From Favolaschia claudopus (taxonomy: Eukaryota; Basidiomycota; Agaricomycetes; Agaricales; Mycenaceae), in NCBI GenBank assembly GCA_037176885.1, contig JAWWNJ010000049.1:1240001-1304000 (forward strand): 64,000 nt of DNA, given 5' to 3'. Under the pieces are notes generated by a model, which was given only the letters and a program-made list of their open reading frames with translations, was not told the DNA's origin and did not search any database. Below, piece after piece: positions 1 to 10,628 of the stretch. The position numbers and the translations under genes are program-made. Each line of letters opens with the position of its first letter. Positions within the stretch are counted from its first letter, which is position 1.

Positions 1-547
1 AGCGTTCGCATCCAGGAGTGGACGAGCATAGAGTGAGGGATGAGAGGTATCCTGCGAAAGCTTTGCGTGCGTGGACGCAAAGGAGTTGTGATCCACGTTG
101 GAGAGAATGACGAGCTTGTAGTGTTTCTGCAAGTCGCGCAACGCATCACAGGTATCTGGGAAGATCGGCCAGTCCTTTATCGACTGCCCAAAATCTGTGT
201 GGTTATCGAGGGACTTTAGGGACGCCGCTGGCACGTCATTGTCGCGCAATCCCTCTGCAAGGACAGCATGCGCATTGGAGAGCAGATCGCAATACAGCAT
301 CCCTGGATCTTTTCGCTGCAGATCTTTCTCGATTTCGGTGAACGCCAGCAGGGCTTCCTTGCGAGACCATTGAGCTGAAGAAGGGAAACGGGCAAGTAGA
401 GGCTGGAGGGCATTGAATATCCCTGTTTCCCAATCCTGGAATGCATTTGAGATTCGATTCAAAGAAGCTTGAGGAGATAGATACAGCAAGGGTCCCGTAG
501 CAATCGAATATTATGACTTTGAAGTCGGTCAAAGCAGGCTCGCTCAT
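1..547 (-). CDS. HAD-superfamily (type II haloacid dehalogenase-like) hydrolase, 5' part only
   Basis: Two exons are visible on the minus strand: 485-547 and 1-435, separated by a 49 bp GT-AG intron (436-484). The gene continues past base 1, so the C-terminal part is missing. The first exon carries HAD motif I (FDCYGTL, with the nucleophilic Asp) and continues as ADWETG after splicing. HAD motif II (LSNVD) follows about 115 residues later. This arrangement fits fungal 2-haloacid-dehalogenase-like proteins, which hydrolyse carbon-halogen or related bonds through an aspartyl intermediate; the substrate cannot be told from sequence. The ATG at 547 is the only Met just upstream of motif I. Family assignment is firm, the substrate is unknown. 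Confidence 0.85.
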
Positions 548-1044
548 GGTTGGAAGGAGGCGGTTTTGAGTGTTGGAAGCACTCCATGACGAGCTAGGTG
601 TTCGGCCCCGGCGGCAAACGCGACCTCGTGACCATTTGCTTCTTTCCCTTTCCCTTCACTTCCCTTCCTGCGCTGAGTAGTGCTGCGCGTTTGGCTCACT
701 GTACACTGAATATCCCCAACGAATGTTTGAGGAATCGACTAAAAACCGATGAACATCTTTCAATGTACATGTGCATGTGTCCACTGTCCAACTTGAAGTT
801 TGCCGCTTCAGTCTTTAGACCACCTCACGAGGAATCGACGTCGAAAACGAATCACGATTGCTGGTTGAGTTCGAGTGCATCCCATTAGCTCATTCACAGA
901 CAATGAAGCTTCGATCCCAACCAAAGCGTTCGGCTAACTCTTGCCAAAGCGTTCGTCAAAGCGTCGGAAATAGCCGAGAGGCAGTATAAAAGTGCGAACC
1001 ACCGACTTGGATTCACTATTCGCTCTTGTCTCTCAACCACCACC
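548..1044. other. Intergenic, divergent promoter region
   Basis: This 497 bp stretch lies between the start of the HAD gene on the minus strand and a putative plus-strand start at 1045. Apart from the TATA box at 985-992 I see no coding potential or repeat here. Confidence 0.5.
985..992 (+). promoter_or_regulatory. TATA box
   Basis: A TATAAAAG octamer lies 53 bp upstream of the ATG at 1045. A C/T-rich leader (cgctcttgtctctcaacc) ends just before that ATG. This is a strong fungal core promoter arrangement and is the main reason to think the following short ORF starts a real transcript. Confidence 0.6.
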
Positions 1045-1573
1045 ATGTCTTGGGTTGGTTCCTTCTCGTGGCACTCACCTCGTTGTTTCTGGCCCCGCCG
1101 CAGTTCTGTTTCGCCGCTGCAACGCGTTCTAAGGTCTGTGGTGGCATACTCTCAAGTCGCACAATGTCACTGACACGTCTTACAAAGATATCACCAACGC
1201 CACTCCGACCCTTCAAGCTTGGATTTCTACGCTGCTTGGCTTCAAGACGTTTCGAAGGTCGACCCTAGACGCCTCACGATTCCACGCCATCCGGAAACGC
1301 AAGACGCGCCGCGACCTCGAGAACGCGGGACCTCCACCTTCGGGGAACGACTCTGCTCGGGACCTTCAGCGTTTGAAGTCGAACCTGCCGTGTCATGAGC
1401 TTTGGAGCATTGCTCGACCGCGCTTCGGATCCTTCCTCCGCTCGGAGTTGACCCTTGCAGGCGTCTTGATCTTCGTCGGTAGAAGTGCCGCACCAAGAGT
1501 CCGAATCTTTGCCTCAAGGCTCGACCCCGCTCGGGACCTTCGGGCGTTTGAAGTCGAACCTGCCGTGTCATGA
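1045..1573 (+). CDS. Putative gene start running into the 174 bp repeat array (possible truncated gene)
   Basis: With one intron (1058-1133, GTTCCT...CTAAG) the exons 1045-1057 and 1134-1573 give a 150-residue frame starting MSWVGLWWHTLKSHNVTD. The first ~45 residues look like ordinary protein (Trp-rich, then an amphipathic stretch ending in STLLGFK). Downstream residues become basic and then are encoded by the tandem repeat at 1356-2045, where the frame stops. I do not recognise the family. It could be the N-terminus of a gene whose body was replaced or displaced by the repeat, a short orphan gene, or a pseudogene. The splice choice is inferred from frame only. Confidence 0.3.
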
Positions 1574-2045
1574 GCTTTGGAGCATTGCTCGACCGCGCTT
1601 CGGATCCTTCTGCGCTTTTAAGTCGAACCTTGCGGGCGTCTTGAACTTTGCGGGTGAGGATTTGGGCGACCCGACGACCTCTGCATCGACGGCTCGACTA
1701 TGCTCGGGACCTCCAATGTGCTTGAAGTCGAACCTGCTCGGTATCACGGGCTTTGGAGGTATTCACTCATCGCTCGGCCGTGCCTCGGATCCTTCTTGGC
1801 TTGGGGTTGAACCTTGCGGCGTCTTGAGCTTCGTTGTTAGGGATCTCGGGACCCTTGTTCTCAAAACTCGACTTCACTCGGGACCTTCAGCACTTTTCGA
1901 GTTGACCCTGCATCGGTATCACGGGCTTTGGAGTTTGACTCATCGCTCGACTGTGCTTCGGATCCTGGGGTGGTCGAAGTTGAACCTTGTGTCGTCAGGT
2001 TGCGGGAGCAGGGTTCTTGGTCTTCAAGTTGGGGCCGCGACGCGC
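1356..2045 (+). repeat. Four tandem copies of a ~174 bp repeat
   Basis: The word ctcgggacct recurs at about 1356, 1530, 1703 and 1877, a period of 173-174 bp. Each unit also holds a gaagtcgaacctg-like word, a gagctttgg/gggctttgg word, gctcgaccgcgcttcggatcc-like text, and a gcgtcttga word. Copies 1 and 2 are nearly identical over long stretches; copies 3 and 4 are more diverged. The period is a multiple of three, so one frame stays open through three units. I see no reverse transcriptase or transposase motif. Confidence 0.8.
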
Positions 2046-2087
2046 CTTTCAGGTAAGTCCCAAGGTACGTCGTTTCCTTTCCCAGAG

Positions 2088-2250
2088 AAGGGTGCGAGTT
2101 CCTGCTCCATCCTCGTGCTCCCTTGCCGTGGGCTCTGGGCTCAGTACGCGCGCATTTGGTCTCATCCACCCTCTGCGCGCGGAAGCCAAACGCACGTTAA
2201 CTTTTTTTTTCCTTTCCTTCGTTGTATCGTGTTCGAGTCGGCTTCAGCTG
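2088..2250 (+). repeat. Dispersed repeat, copy 1
   Basis: This stretch (tttcccagagaaggg ... ctcgtgctccctt ... tcagtacgcgc ... gcgcggaagccaaacgcacgtt, then a T-rich tract) is clearly related to 26637-26810 in the same orientation. It directly follows the 174 bp array. It may be the 3' end of an old retroelement or solo terminal repeat, but no coding remnant supports that. Confidence 0.6.
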
Positions 2251-2619
2251 TAGCACCTAAACAGTCATCCGTCGCTACCTTGTCTGACATTAACTCAATC
2301 GTAACTCCTACCCACTCCAGTCGTCGAGTTGAAAGGCAAACGCGTGAAAGATAAGATTAGATTGCGCCACACAACCAAAAACAAAACGATGTGTTCCTTA
2401 CCTCAACCAGCTAACTCCCTCTGCTTTCGCCGTCTTGCACGTATTCAAACCAATAGCCGCCCACCACTACGTTCGCCGTGTAGCCGCGACCGATCAGAGT
2501 CAACTGGTCCTAATCTGACTTGTGCTGCATCGATTTCGAGTCATTATCTTCGGCGGCCCATATAACCAGCATATAACCCCCACCCAAGTTGAACCCTATT
2601 ACTTTCAAAGAAGTCTATC
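2251..2619. other. Intergenic, upstream of TRL1
   Basis: This stretch holds the presumed promoter of the tRNA ligase gene. No TATA box is obvious near the ATG, and I see no coding region here. Confidence 0.4.
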
Positions 2620-5327
2620 ATGGCCGCGCGCCCTGTTGTCCCCGAAGACTCTGCTCTCATCGCAAAGCTTCATTCAGTCTCGGCCGCAAAGCCTAAACTG
2701 ATCAAGTCTTCTGTCTATGACGCCCCCGCAGATCCAGAAATCAAGGTGCGCAGTTGGAAGATGGACGAGTTCAAATATTACGACGTCCCCTCGCCGTTCC
2801 CAACTCTTGCCCGTGGAATCTTCACCGTCGAGCTCCCCAAAACCAATGGCACACAGGAGTACCGCATCGTCGCGCGCGGTTACGACAAGTTTTTCAACAT
2901 AGGCGAGGTCCCTTGGACAACCGTGCGTTTTTCTTTTCAACCGTAGTAGCTTCTGTCTCAAGTTGGACAGTGGGATTCTCTGGAAGCACACACCGCTTCA
3001 CCCTATACCCTTTCTCTCAAATCTAATGGTTGCATCATCTTCATCGCGGCGCTCACTCCCACCAAAATCTTGGTCACGTCAAAACATTCTATCGGACCTA
3101 CACCCGGTGCGAATCCCAGCCACGCACAAGCCGGTGAAACATGGCTCCGTAAATACTTCGTGAAGAAGGGCAAGACAGAGGCAGATTTCGCGGCACGTCT
3201 ATGGGAGAACAACTGGACTGCTATTGCCGAGGTACAGTTCATATTTGTGAATCACGATCTATATACTAACCCTTAGAGTAGCTCTGCGACGACTCGTTCG
3301 AGGAACATGTCCTCGGATACCCCCCAGAAAAAACCGGCCTCCACCTCCACGGGCTGAACGAATCCACCAAAGCCTTCCACACCCTCCCTCAAGCAGACGT
3401 CGACGCATTCGCCGCCGAGTGGGGATTCATCCAAACTGCATCAATACAGCTCAACAGCATCGCCGAGGTCCGCGCCTTCACCGACGAATGCGGCACCACC
3501 GGCTCCTGGAACGACGAACCCGTCGAAGGCTTCGTCGTCCGCACCCACGTTGCGAGCACTCCCGGCAAAGCACCCTACACCCCCGGCTCCACATTCTTCT
3601 TCAAAGTCAAATTCGATGAGCCCTACATGATGTACCGCGATTGGCGCGAAGTCACCAAGACCCTCCTCCGCTTGGCGGAACAGGGCCGCACGGGCAAAGG
3701 GCCCGGAATGTCGGAGAAGAGCGTGCATAAGGGCAAGATGCGCCGTGCGGAGACGAAAGTGTATGTTCGGTGGGTGATTGGTGAGATTGCCAGGGATCCG
3801 ACGGCTTTCGAGGACTATGGGAAGAATAAGGGGATCATTGCGACGAGGGATAGGTTTCTTACATATCTTGCTACTCCCGAGGGGCAGGAGTTGCTGGCGG
3901 CGGCTAAGAAGGGGGATATGCCGCCTCCACCAAAATTGAACGACCCTACGGTTCGTTTTGGCAAGACAATCATCGTCCCTGTGGCAATTCCGGGTTGTGG
4001 TGCGCTCCCTTCTATCTTGATCTCTGCAGGGTCCGCGATTCATCACGTTCCCAGGAAAAACTGCCGTGGCAGTTGCGCTTGCCCACATATTCGGCTTCGG
4101 CCACACACAAAGTGATGATGTAAAGTCGAAAAAGCCCGCTCCCATATTCATCAAAAACGTTACGGATTTGTTGAAAAATCACGACGTTGTTATCGCCGAC
4201 AAGTTCGTTCATTCGGGTTTGCCCTTGCTTTTTGTGCTGTGCTAAGGATATGCTTTCACAGAAACAACCACCTCACCCAACACCGCGCCGCCCTTCGCAC
4301 CGCCGTGGCCGGCCGAACCCCACCGGTCCGCCTCCTCGCCCTAAACTGGTCTCTCGACGGACTCGCCCCCGCCGACGTCCACCGCATCTGCAACACCCGC
4401 ATCTCCTCCCGCGGCGAAAACCACCAATCCCTCCGCCCCGCCGCCTCTCGCGAACACGAGCAGGTGATTTGGATGTTCATCAACAAGACCGACCCTTTAG
4501 CCCCTTCTGAAGTCGATGACGTGGTGGATATGGAGGTGAGTGAGGAGGAGGGTTTAGAGGAGGCGGTGAGGAGGGCGGTTGAGGGTGTTGTGGGTGTGTT
4601 GGGTCTGGAGGAGCCTAGTGAGGAGAAGATCAAGGAGGGTGTGGATAAGGCGATGGAGTATGCGGTCCCAGCTGTGGGTGCGGATGCGGGGAGCAACGCG
4701 AAAGGGAAAGGGAAAGGTAAAGCGCAGGATAAGAAAAAGCCAGATACGCAGCAGGAGGAGAAGAACAAGAAAAAGGCCAAGCCCCCGAGATACTTTGGTT
4801 TCCTTCCTGACGTCGACCTGGAAGCCCTGCTCTCTGGGGTGGTGCCTCAAGAAAAAAGCGCTGCTGCACTATACGAGCACCTACGGAAAGAAAAACGAAT
4901 CGCAACTCGACCGCACATTACCATTGTCCACAGCAAGGCATTGCAAGAGGTTGGCGCGCAGGATCTGTGGGACAGGTGTATGGCGCTCGATGCGCGCGGC
5001 GATGCGAAGAGCGCCGCGGTGTTTGAATGTACATTGGGGCATGTTGTGTGGAATAGCAGGGTGATGGCGGTGACGGTGGAGGATGTCAAGTTAGTTAAGG
5101 AAGGCGAGGGTGAGGGTGACAACCAGCAGGCGGGGGCGGAGTTTGTTTCGAAGATGCCTGAGGAGCTGAGAAAGAGGCTGCACATTACGGTGGGGACGGG
5201 GAACTCTGGTATCGCTGCGGTGGAGGCGAAGAGTCTCGTGGAGGGTTGGAGAGCGGGGAGAAATGTCCAGTCACTGCCGCTGGAAGGGGCAAGTGCGAAG
5301 GCGAGGATCCTCGGTTTGTTCTCGTAA
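2620..5327 (+). CDS. TRL1: Fungal-type tRNA ligase (ligase-kinase-phosphodiesterase)
   Basis: Exons 2620-2922, 2971-3231, 3282-3999, 4055-4202 and 4262-5327 give 831 residues, about the usual Trl1 size. The protein joins exons after endonuclease cleavage of intron-containing tRNAs, and in yeast also HAC1 mRNA. The ligase domain shows the nucleotidyl-lysine motif KSNG (Lys118). The kinase domain has a P-loop PGCGKT at residues 425-430, its glycine codon split by intron 3. The phosphodiesterase domain has the two HxT motifs HITIV (His695) and HITVG (His784). A charged insert rich in GKGK and KKK words sits between the kinase and phosphodiesterase parts (about residues 600-650). All three catalytic signatures are intact, so the gene should be functional. 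Confidence 0.95.
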
Positions 5328-5428
5328 TATCTGGAATGAATCGTTGTTTGTGCTCTCATAATCTCTCTTGATTGCTCTTTGAAAGGTAAGCAGAAGAACA
5401 AATCATTTACTGAATTCTACTTGGTGAA

Positions 5429-6644
5429 TCAAAGCCTCATAACAGACCAAACCAAACTCCCAGTCTCTCCCACCTGCGCCCCATCCCTTCTCCTCTTCAA
5501 CTCAGCCCTCACCTCAATCGTCCCAGGCGCAAAAATCCCCTCCCACATCTCCCGCCACGACTCGGGCGAATGACAGAACATATGATGGCCGCCGCTGCAA
5601 TACCCCTTCTCGTTGAACCCCTTGGTGACCTTGCCGCCATGCGAGCCGAGGATGATGGAGCCCGGGGCGGGGGAGAGCAGGCCGGCGAGCGCGCGCGCGA
5701 GGAGGAGCTGTTGGGGTTCGAAGAAGAGGTGGAAGAGGGAGGAGATGTGGATGGCCGAGATGTGGCCGATGAGGGGGGTGAGGGATGTCAGGGAGGAGGA
5801 GAGTTGCGGGGGCGGGGAGGGGGGAAGTGAGGAGAATGAGGGCGGGGTGGAGGGTTGGAGGAAATTGGGGTCGAGGGCATCGCCTGCGAGGAAGGTGACA
5901 GGGAAGGTTTCGGGGGTGGTATTGAAGAGTTCATGGCCGAGATCCCAAAATACTGGGAGTAGTAGGAATGAGGAACAGCTGGGCATATATTATGTGGTTG
6001 GAACAGTACCTGGACGGAGATCGCTTGCTATCAAATTCTGCACAGGCACTCCATCGCTGGCACACTTTCTGATGTCAGTTCCGACTAGATGGCAGGGCAA
6101 ATGGAAAGTTCATTCACGAGAATTGATTGGATGGACGTACAGCAACACCCAAGATCGAGAATTAATCCGCCTTTCCTCCCTAGATCAAGGACATGTTCGT
6201 ACATAGGGAACGTCGAGATCTTGGGCCTAAATACGCGTATGTTGAATACGGGGAACAAACAAAGCTATGGGTCGAGGAGACATGCATTGCATACCTTGTA
6301 AAGGAAAATCGCCGAATGCACATATGGCCGTAGAGCTAATAAATTATAAGATCAATAATCGGTGGATTGAGGAACGCTTTAATCTCTTTCGGGATGGGGC
6401 CTCACATGGTATGCTTTACTCTGAACGGCCATTATATGTTTCTTCAGCGTCTCTGGATCCGTGATACCGCTTTGCGCTTTGATGAAGTCGAGGTCTGAGT
6501 CATCCATCTTCGAAACAAAAATGGAAGAATAACATTAGAACGCGGATCAGTGCAGTGTAAGTAACTCACAGTATAGAGGCTATCATCGAGCGGTGGTTTG
6601 TACACCTCGAGAGGAGGCTTGGTGAATTCGGCCTCCATGGCCAT
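5429..6644 (-). CDS. SAM-dependent methyltransferase, fungal AusD-like family
   Basis: Six exons on the minus strand (6570-6644, 6406-6507, 6295-6335, 6141-6226, 6010-6084, 5429-5952) give 300 residues. After a short N-terminal region comes a class I methyltransferase core: the SAM motif LILDLGCCFGTDIRK, then SDLRPVFWDLGHELF, then a LAGDALD word. The pattern GTDIRK ... DLRP ... WDLGHELF is typical of fungal small-molecule methyltransferases of the AusD kind, some of which act in meroterpenoid clusters; many homologues have no known substrate. No polyketide synthase or prenyltransferase lies nearby, so a biosynthetic role is not supported here. It is divergent from the methyltransferase gene at 6889, with 244 bp between the two ATGs. 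Confidence 0.85.
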
Positions 6645-6888
6645 GAGAGCTCAGAGCAGGCTGAGAGTGGTTGGTCGATAGTCGAGGACAAATATAGAAA
6701 CTTGGAAACTTGCCGGATGTTGGCCAGAGATAAGATGAGATGAGATCGACGTTATTGAAATAGCGTTAGCTTAGCTATGGCCTATGGCATCATGGGTCAG
6801 GCGCGTAACGGTACAGACCCGGGACGTGGGACGAAGTGCTACAACCTTAAAGAGCCAGACCACGAAATTCTGTGTTGCAGATCGAACC

Positions 6889-7990
6889 ATGGCGGCCGTG
6901 CACCCAACAGCGGAACTCGGTTTCGGGAAGGGGACGAATGAGCTGTATAACAAGTGAGCTGGAGAATTTTATCAGCCTTGTTGGAATCGAAGTATGCCAT
7001 ACTGAGAACTTGAAGAGCTCGGGGCGAATACCAGCCGCAAGTGCTATCGCACCTCCGCAAAGCCGTCAAGTCGTCGCATCCGCTCAACATCGTCGAGTAC
7101 GTGCCTCCCAACCTTGAGTCAACTGCATTCGTTGTATGAGCTGAGCGAGCAACGACAGAATTGGCTGCGGCACAGGCCTGTTTACGCGCGCCTTGCTCGC
7201 TCACGAAGAGTGGAAGAATAATATCCACAGTTACAGGGCGATCGATCCGAGCGAGGGGATGCGCGAAACGTTCGCAAAGTACACGACAGACGATCGTGTA
7301 CTGCTGACTGCGGGTACGTTTGCGGATACGGGTGTTGAGAGCGGTTTGGCGGACCTTGTTGTGATTGCACAGGTGTGTGGGTACGCGAGACTTGACGAAT
7401 CATGCTGCTGAGAAGCAGCTAGGCGTTGCATTGGTGTTTGGACCATGAATCGGCAGCGGCAGAATTTGCGAGGATATTGAAGCCCGGAGGTGTGCTTGCG
7501 ATAGTCTGGGTACAAGAGGGAAGGTGAGCAGGCGACTTGAACGACTTTATACGTGAAAGCCTCAGAGCGCATCAGAGACAAGGCCCGTTGGCTGGAACAA
7601 TTCCGTATGCGCGTCGAACGCGACGAAGGTGACGCGCCGCATACGCGTTCTGGACTGTGGCGCCAACTGTACAAAACACCGGCGTATACCCAGGCTTTTA
7701 CACCGCCGGAGGAAACGGTCCTCCCGTATATCGTCCCGAACACGCAAGCAGGGGTGATCGAGCGAGGGCTTAGCAGCAGTCGCGTGGCGGTTCTCAGCGA
7801 CGAGCAGAAACAGTCAGTGTCTTCAGTTGACTTTGGTTTTACTTCACACTTTAACCAATTTTATAGAGAGTTTGTGCGGGATGCGGAGGCCATTTTGAAG
7901 CGAGGGGAAGGAAGAGTATGGATTGAGGAGGAGAAGGGAATATTCGAACATCCACATAGAGCTGAGATTATAGTTTCATGGCGTCTGTAG
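6889..7990 (+). CDS. SAM-dependent methyltransferase, type 11 (yeast TMT1/CRG1-like)
   Basis: Exons 6889-6953, 7016-7096, 7159-7372, 7423-7523, 7576-7812 and 7867-7990 give 273 residues. The SAM-binding motif VEIGCGTGLFTRAL is rebuilt across intron 2. The frame continues with IDPSEGM (end of strand 2), LADLVVIAQALHW (motif post II) and KPGGVLAIVW (motif III). The N-terminal word FGKGTNELYNKAR is characteristic of the family. The substrate is unknown. The ATG is chosen because it opens directly on the conserved N-terminus. Confidence 0.88.
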
Positions 7991-8065
7991 AAATCAATAG
8001 CTTGTGTTTGTTTGCGCCACCGCTAACTTGAACCTACACCTTGTCCTTCTATCACTTACACAACG

Positions 8066-8919
8066 ATGGGAGAAGTGATCAACGTCGTCGTCGCCTTTGC
8101 AGTCATCGTCTTTATCTTCCGATGGATAACCACAAGCACGTCCCAACAGTCCAACCCACACTCACTCCATCTCACACAACTTCATCACAGGTAGCGACTC
8201 ACCCTCCCAGCGCAGCGCTGCAGATACCCTCGGCTTCAGACCGAAGAATGTTACGCAAGACATGGTATTGTCTGCCTTGTTTCTATGCCCAACTCCTGCT
8301 TGACTTCCGGCGCAGATTGACACGATATCTAATATGTTTCCTGACATACCTCCGTGAGTGAACTCTGGCTCGGCTTTCCGTCGCCTCAATTCAAACTCAA
8401 ATACCCAGTGACAACATCCGCTATGACCTGCTCCGCACGGGGAGCGTCGAGCTTTCGTCGAACAAAATTCTGGAACGCGGCTTCCTTGAGTCGGTGCGTT
8501 CGCTATATGTATCAGTTCACTTCAGAACGAATCCACTGACATCCTCGAAGCCACCGCCTGCTTACTTTACGCTGTACCCCAGAGACGCCAACGCCGAGCA
8601 AGCCGCACGACCTGCCCAAGCAAGAGGCGGCGCCACATCCACCGCAGTCAAAGCGCCGAAACAAACCCTCATAGACCGATACAATCTCAAAGAGCGCGTC
8701 GCTGCCGATGAGCCAAGTACGCTGGGTCCGGAAGACTTGACAACCGGCAAGGCCGCATGGGAAGACAGCGCAGAGAAACGAGAAGCCAGTCTAAAAGAGC
8801 GCAAGGCTCAGATGATATTGGCTGCACGGCAGTATGTTTGTTTCTTCTCTCAACCTCGTTACCGAAATTTACAGTCTGCTGCCAGACGAATGCTCGCTCA
8901 ACAACAAAAGGCTTCATGA
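8066..8919 (+). CDS. CUE1: CUE-domain ER membrane protein, Cue1-like
   Basis: Six exons (8066-8139, 8195-8264, 8316-8353, 8409-8493, 8551-8831, 8886-8919) give 193 residues. An N-terminal membrane anchor (residues ~5-20, VINVVVAFAVIVFIF) is followed by a CUE domain (about 45-88) with the ubiquitin-binding MFPDIP and a later LL. A charged helix near the C-terminus (KREASLKERKAQMIL ... QRMLAQQQ) sits where yeast Cue1 binds the E2 enzyme Ubc7. The protein would recruit Ubc7 to the ER for degradation of misfolded proteins. The first intron donor is uncertain (GTCCCA used here), because every candidate donor is weak; the last intron was placed to restore the conserved tail. Confidence 0.82.
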
Positions 8920-9235
8920 CCCTCTTCACGCGGTTCTCCGGCTTCCAGTGGATTTATTCTATCATAACGGTCCTAATCGTCTCGACTATACAGCATCGCC
9001 TGTATTTATACATACACCAATTGTATATTTTCCCCCCACTCGAAGCGCTGTCTCGGGTCGAGATTCAGGTTTAGATACAATCCGGTTTTGTTGACTCCGG
9101 ATTCCTGGATGTCGACGATCCATAGTATGAGCATTGAGTACATAGGTCTTTTAACGGTCTTGCAAATCTACGAAGCCGTCGAAAAAATCTTTTTTTCATT
9201 CATGAAGACCAGTACGCACCCACAGACACTGACTA
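8920..9235. other. Intergenic between convergent genes
   Basis: These 316 bp lie between the stop codons of the CUE1-like gene and RPB9. They should hold both 3' untranslated regions. No further feature is visible. Confidence 0.4.
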
Positions 9236-9911
9236 CTATGAAGCCATATCCAACTCCCCCCGCGTCCCCTCCGCAGGTAACGACGGATCCGTAAAACTAT
9301 GATTGCACTTGGCGCAGACATAGAAAAGAATCATCCGTGTCTCCTTCCGTTTTGACTGGTCTTGGTAGAACACCGCGCTACAATGCGTAAATCAATTTTA
9401 CATGTAATTTCAGGGTGATCAAGGCAAGGGGGAGCGGAACGTACTCCTCGTGTCCGCACTGGGGACATGGGATGTTGGAGTGTGCCTTGAGTTGAAACGC
9501 AGATTCGGCGCGTTAGTTGGGAGAAAGTCTCGAATTGTTGAATGAAGGAAGGAAAGAACTCACCAATGTAGGATCCGACCCCAGGTCAGTCGTCACGCCG
9601 ACCTGCTCCCTACATACGCAAACGCCGTCAGCAAGCCATCCATCCACCCCAACGCAAGCCCCGATCCATCGCAAACAAGCAAGAAAACGCACTTCGTCAC
9701 CGTCAACAAATCATTCCGATACACACACTTATTCTCCACGAGCTCGTCGTAGGTGCAGATGCGGCAGGCGTACACCATGATGCGGCGTTGTTGGTCGGCT
9801 TTGGGGTAGAGGAGGTTGTTGCATTCGGAGCAGAAGTGGAGGGAGGCCTTCGCGTTGGATGTTAGATGTTGACAGAGATTGGTGGAAGGGAGAGGGAGCG
9901 GGACGCACCAT
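9236..9911 (-). CDS. RPB9: RNA polymerase II subunit RPB9
   Basis: Exons 9909-9911, 9693-9847, 9564-9609, 9445-9485 and 9236-9377 give 128 residues. The N-terminal zinc ribbon shows CSEC ... ACRIC; the C-terminal ribbon shows CPQCGHED and CAKCNHSF, as in RPB9/TFIIS-type ribbons. The motif TTDLGSDPTL in the linker is diagnostic. Rpb9 sits at the polymerase jaw and influences start-site choice, fidelity and TFIIS response. The first coding exon holds only the ATG: the next exon starts with ASLHFC and has no Met of its own. Compared with RPB9 proteins that end soon after FTDP, this one carries about 15 extra residues; the true end could differ if a further intron exists. Confidence 0.93.
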
Positions 9912-10450
9912 TGCAGCCTCAAGATGGATGTGGGAAGAAGAGGGAGGAAGGTAGAATGACTAAGCAAATATTGGCCGGATTTGGGTTCTTAACGCCGGAA
10001 TTGATGATGTTGAGCTGCGAAGCTCGTTCCGCCGTGTTTTTGAATTTGGGAGGTTGGGGCGTATAGGGGGACAGAGATCGTATTCTTAATTTTCTGAGGA
10101 CTGCTTGCACTATTTTTTTAATCGGCCAAATTCACTGTTCCTTTCAGTCAAGCCTGAGGGTCTCAGGCTGGCAGTAAGTTGAACCAAAGAAAAATTGGTT
10201 TGTAGATTCAACAGCTCAACATCGCATGGAAGTTTTAGGGGTAGCTGAAACAAACTACTTCGGATTATAGTTATAAGTATCACGAGTTTGTTACGCTCCG
10301 CGAAATTCGATCTATACGAAGAGACAAGAGTGGTTCCAAACCAATAATTATCAACAGCCCGAGCTTTGACCCAAATGTACGTATACGTGGGTGGACAATG
10401 GCCGTTTCGTTTTTCCGCAAATGGCAATCACCAATCCAAAGCGCCTGACA

Positions 10451-10458
10451 TATAAAAG
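10451..10458 (+). promoter_or_regulatory. TATA box upstream of the 10629 gene
   Basis: TATAAAAG lies 171 bp before the ATG at 10629, which implies a leader of roughly 140 nt. The rest of 9912-10628 is non-coding and shared with the RPB9 promoter on the other strand; I see nothing else in it. Confidence 0.5.
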
Positions 10459-10628
10459 CCGAGAGCGACCGTGGTATGCAGTTCTCTCCAACTGCCACTT
10501 AGTTTCGAGTTTGATCTGGAAGTGAACTCGTCAGTCGCATTAGTCCAGAGAAAACCGGTGGCATCGAAACACTCCTCCAGTCCAGTTATCACTCAACTTT
10601 GGTTTTCTCTTGTTTTTACTCGACCAAT

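Noticed and set aside
1485..2354. 289-codon frame through the 174 bp repeats
   Set aside because: It arises because the repeat period is a multiple of three; it starts at an internal codon inside the repeat and has no protein-like motif.
3441..4154. 237-codon minus-strand frame inside TRL1
   Set aside because: It overlaps the ligase and kinase domains of a fully conserved gene on the other strand.
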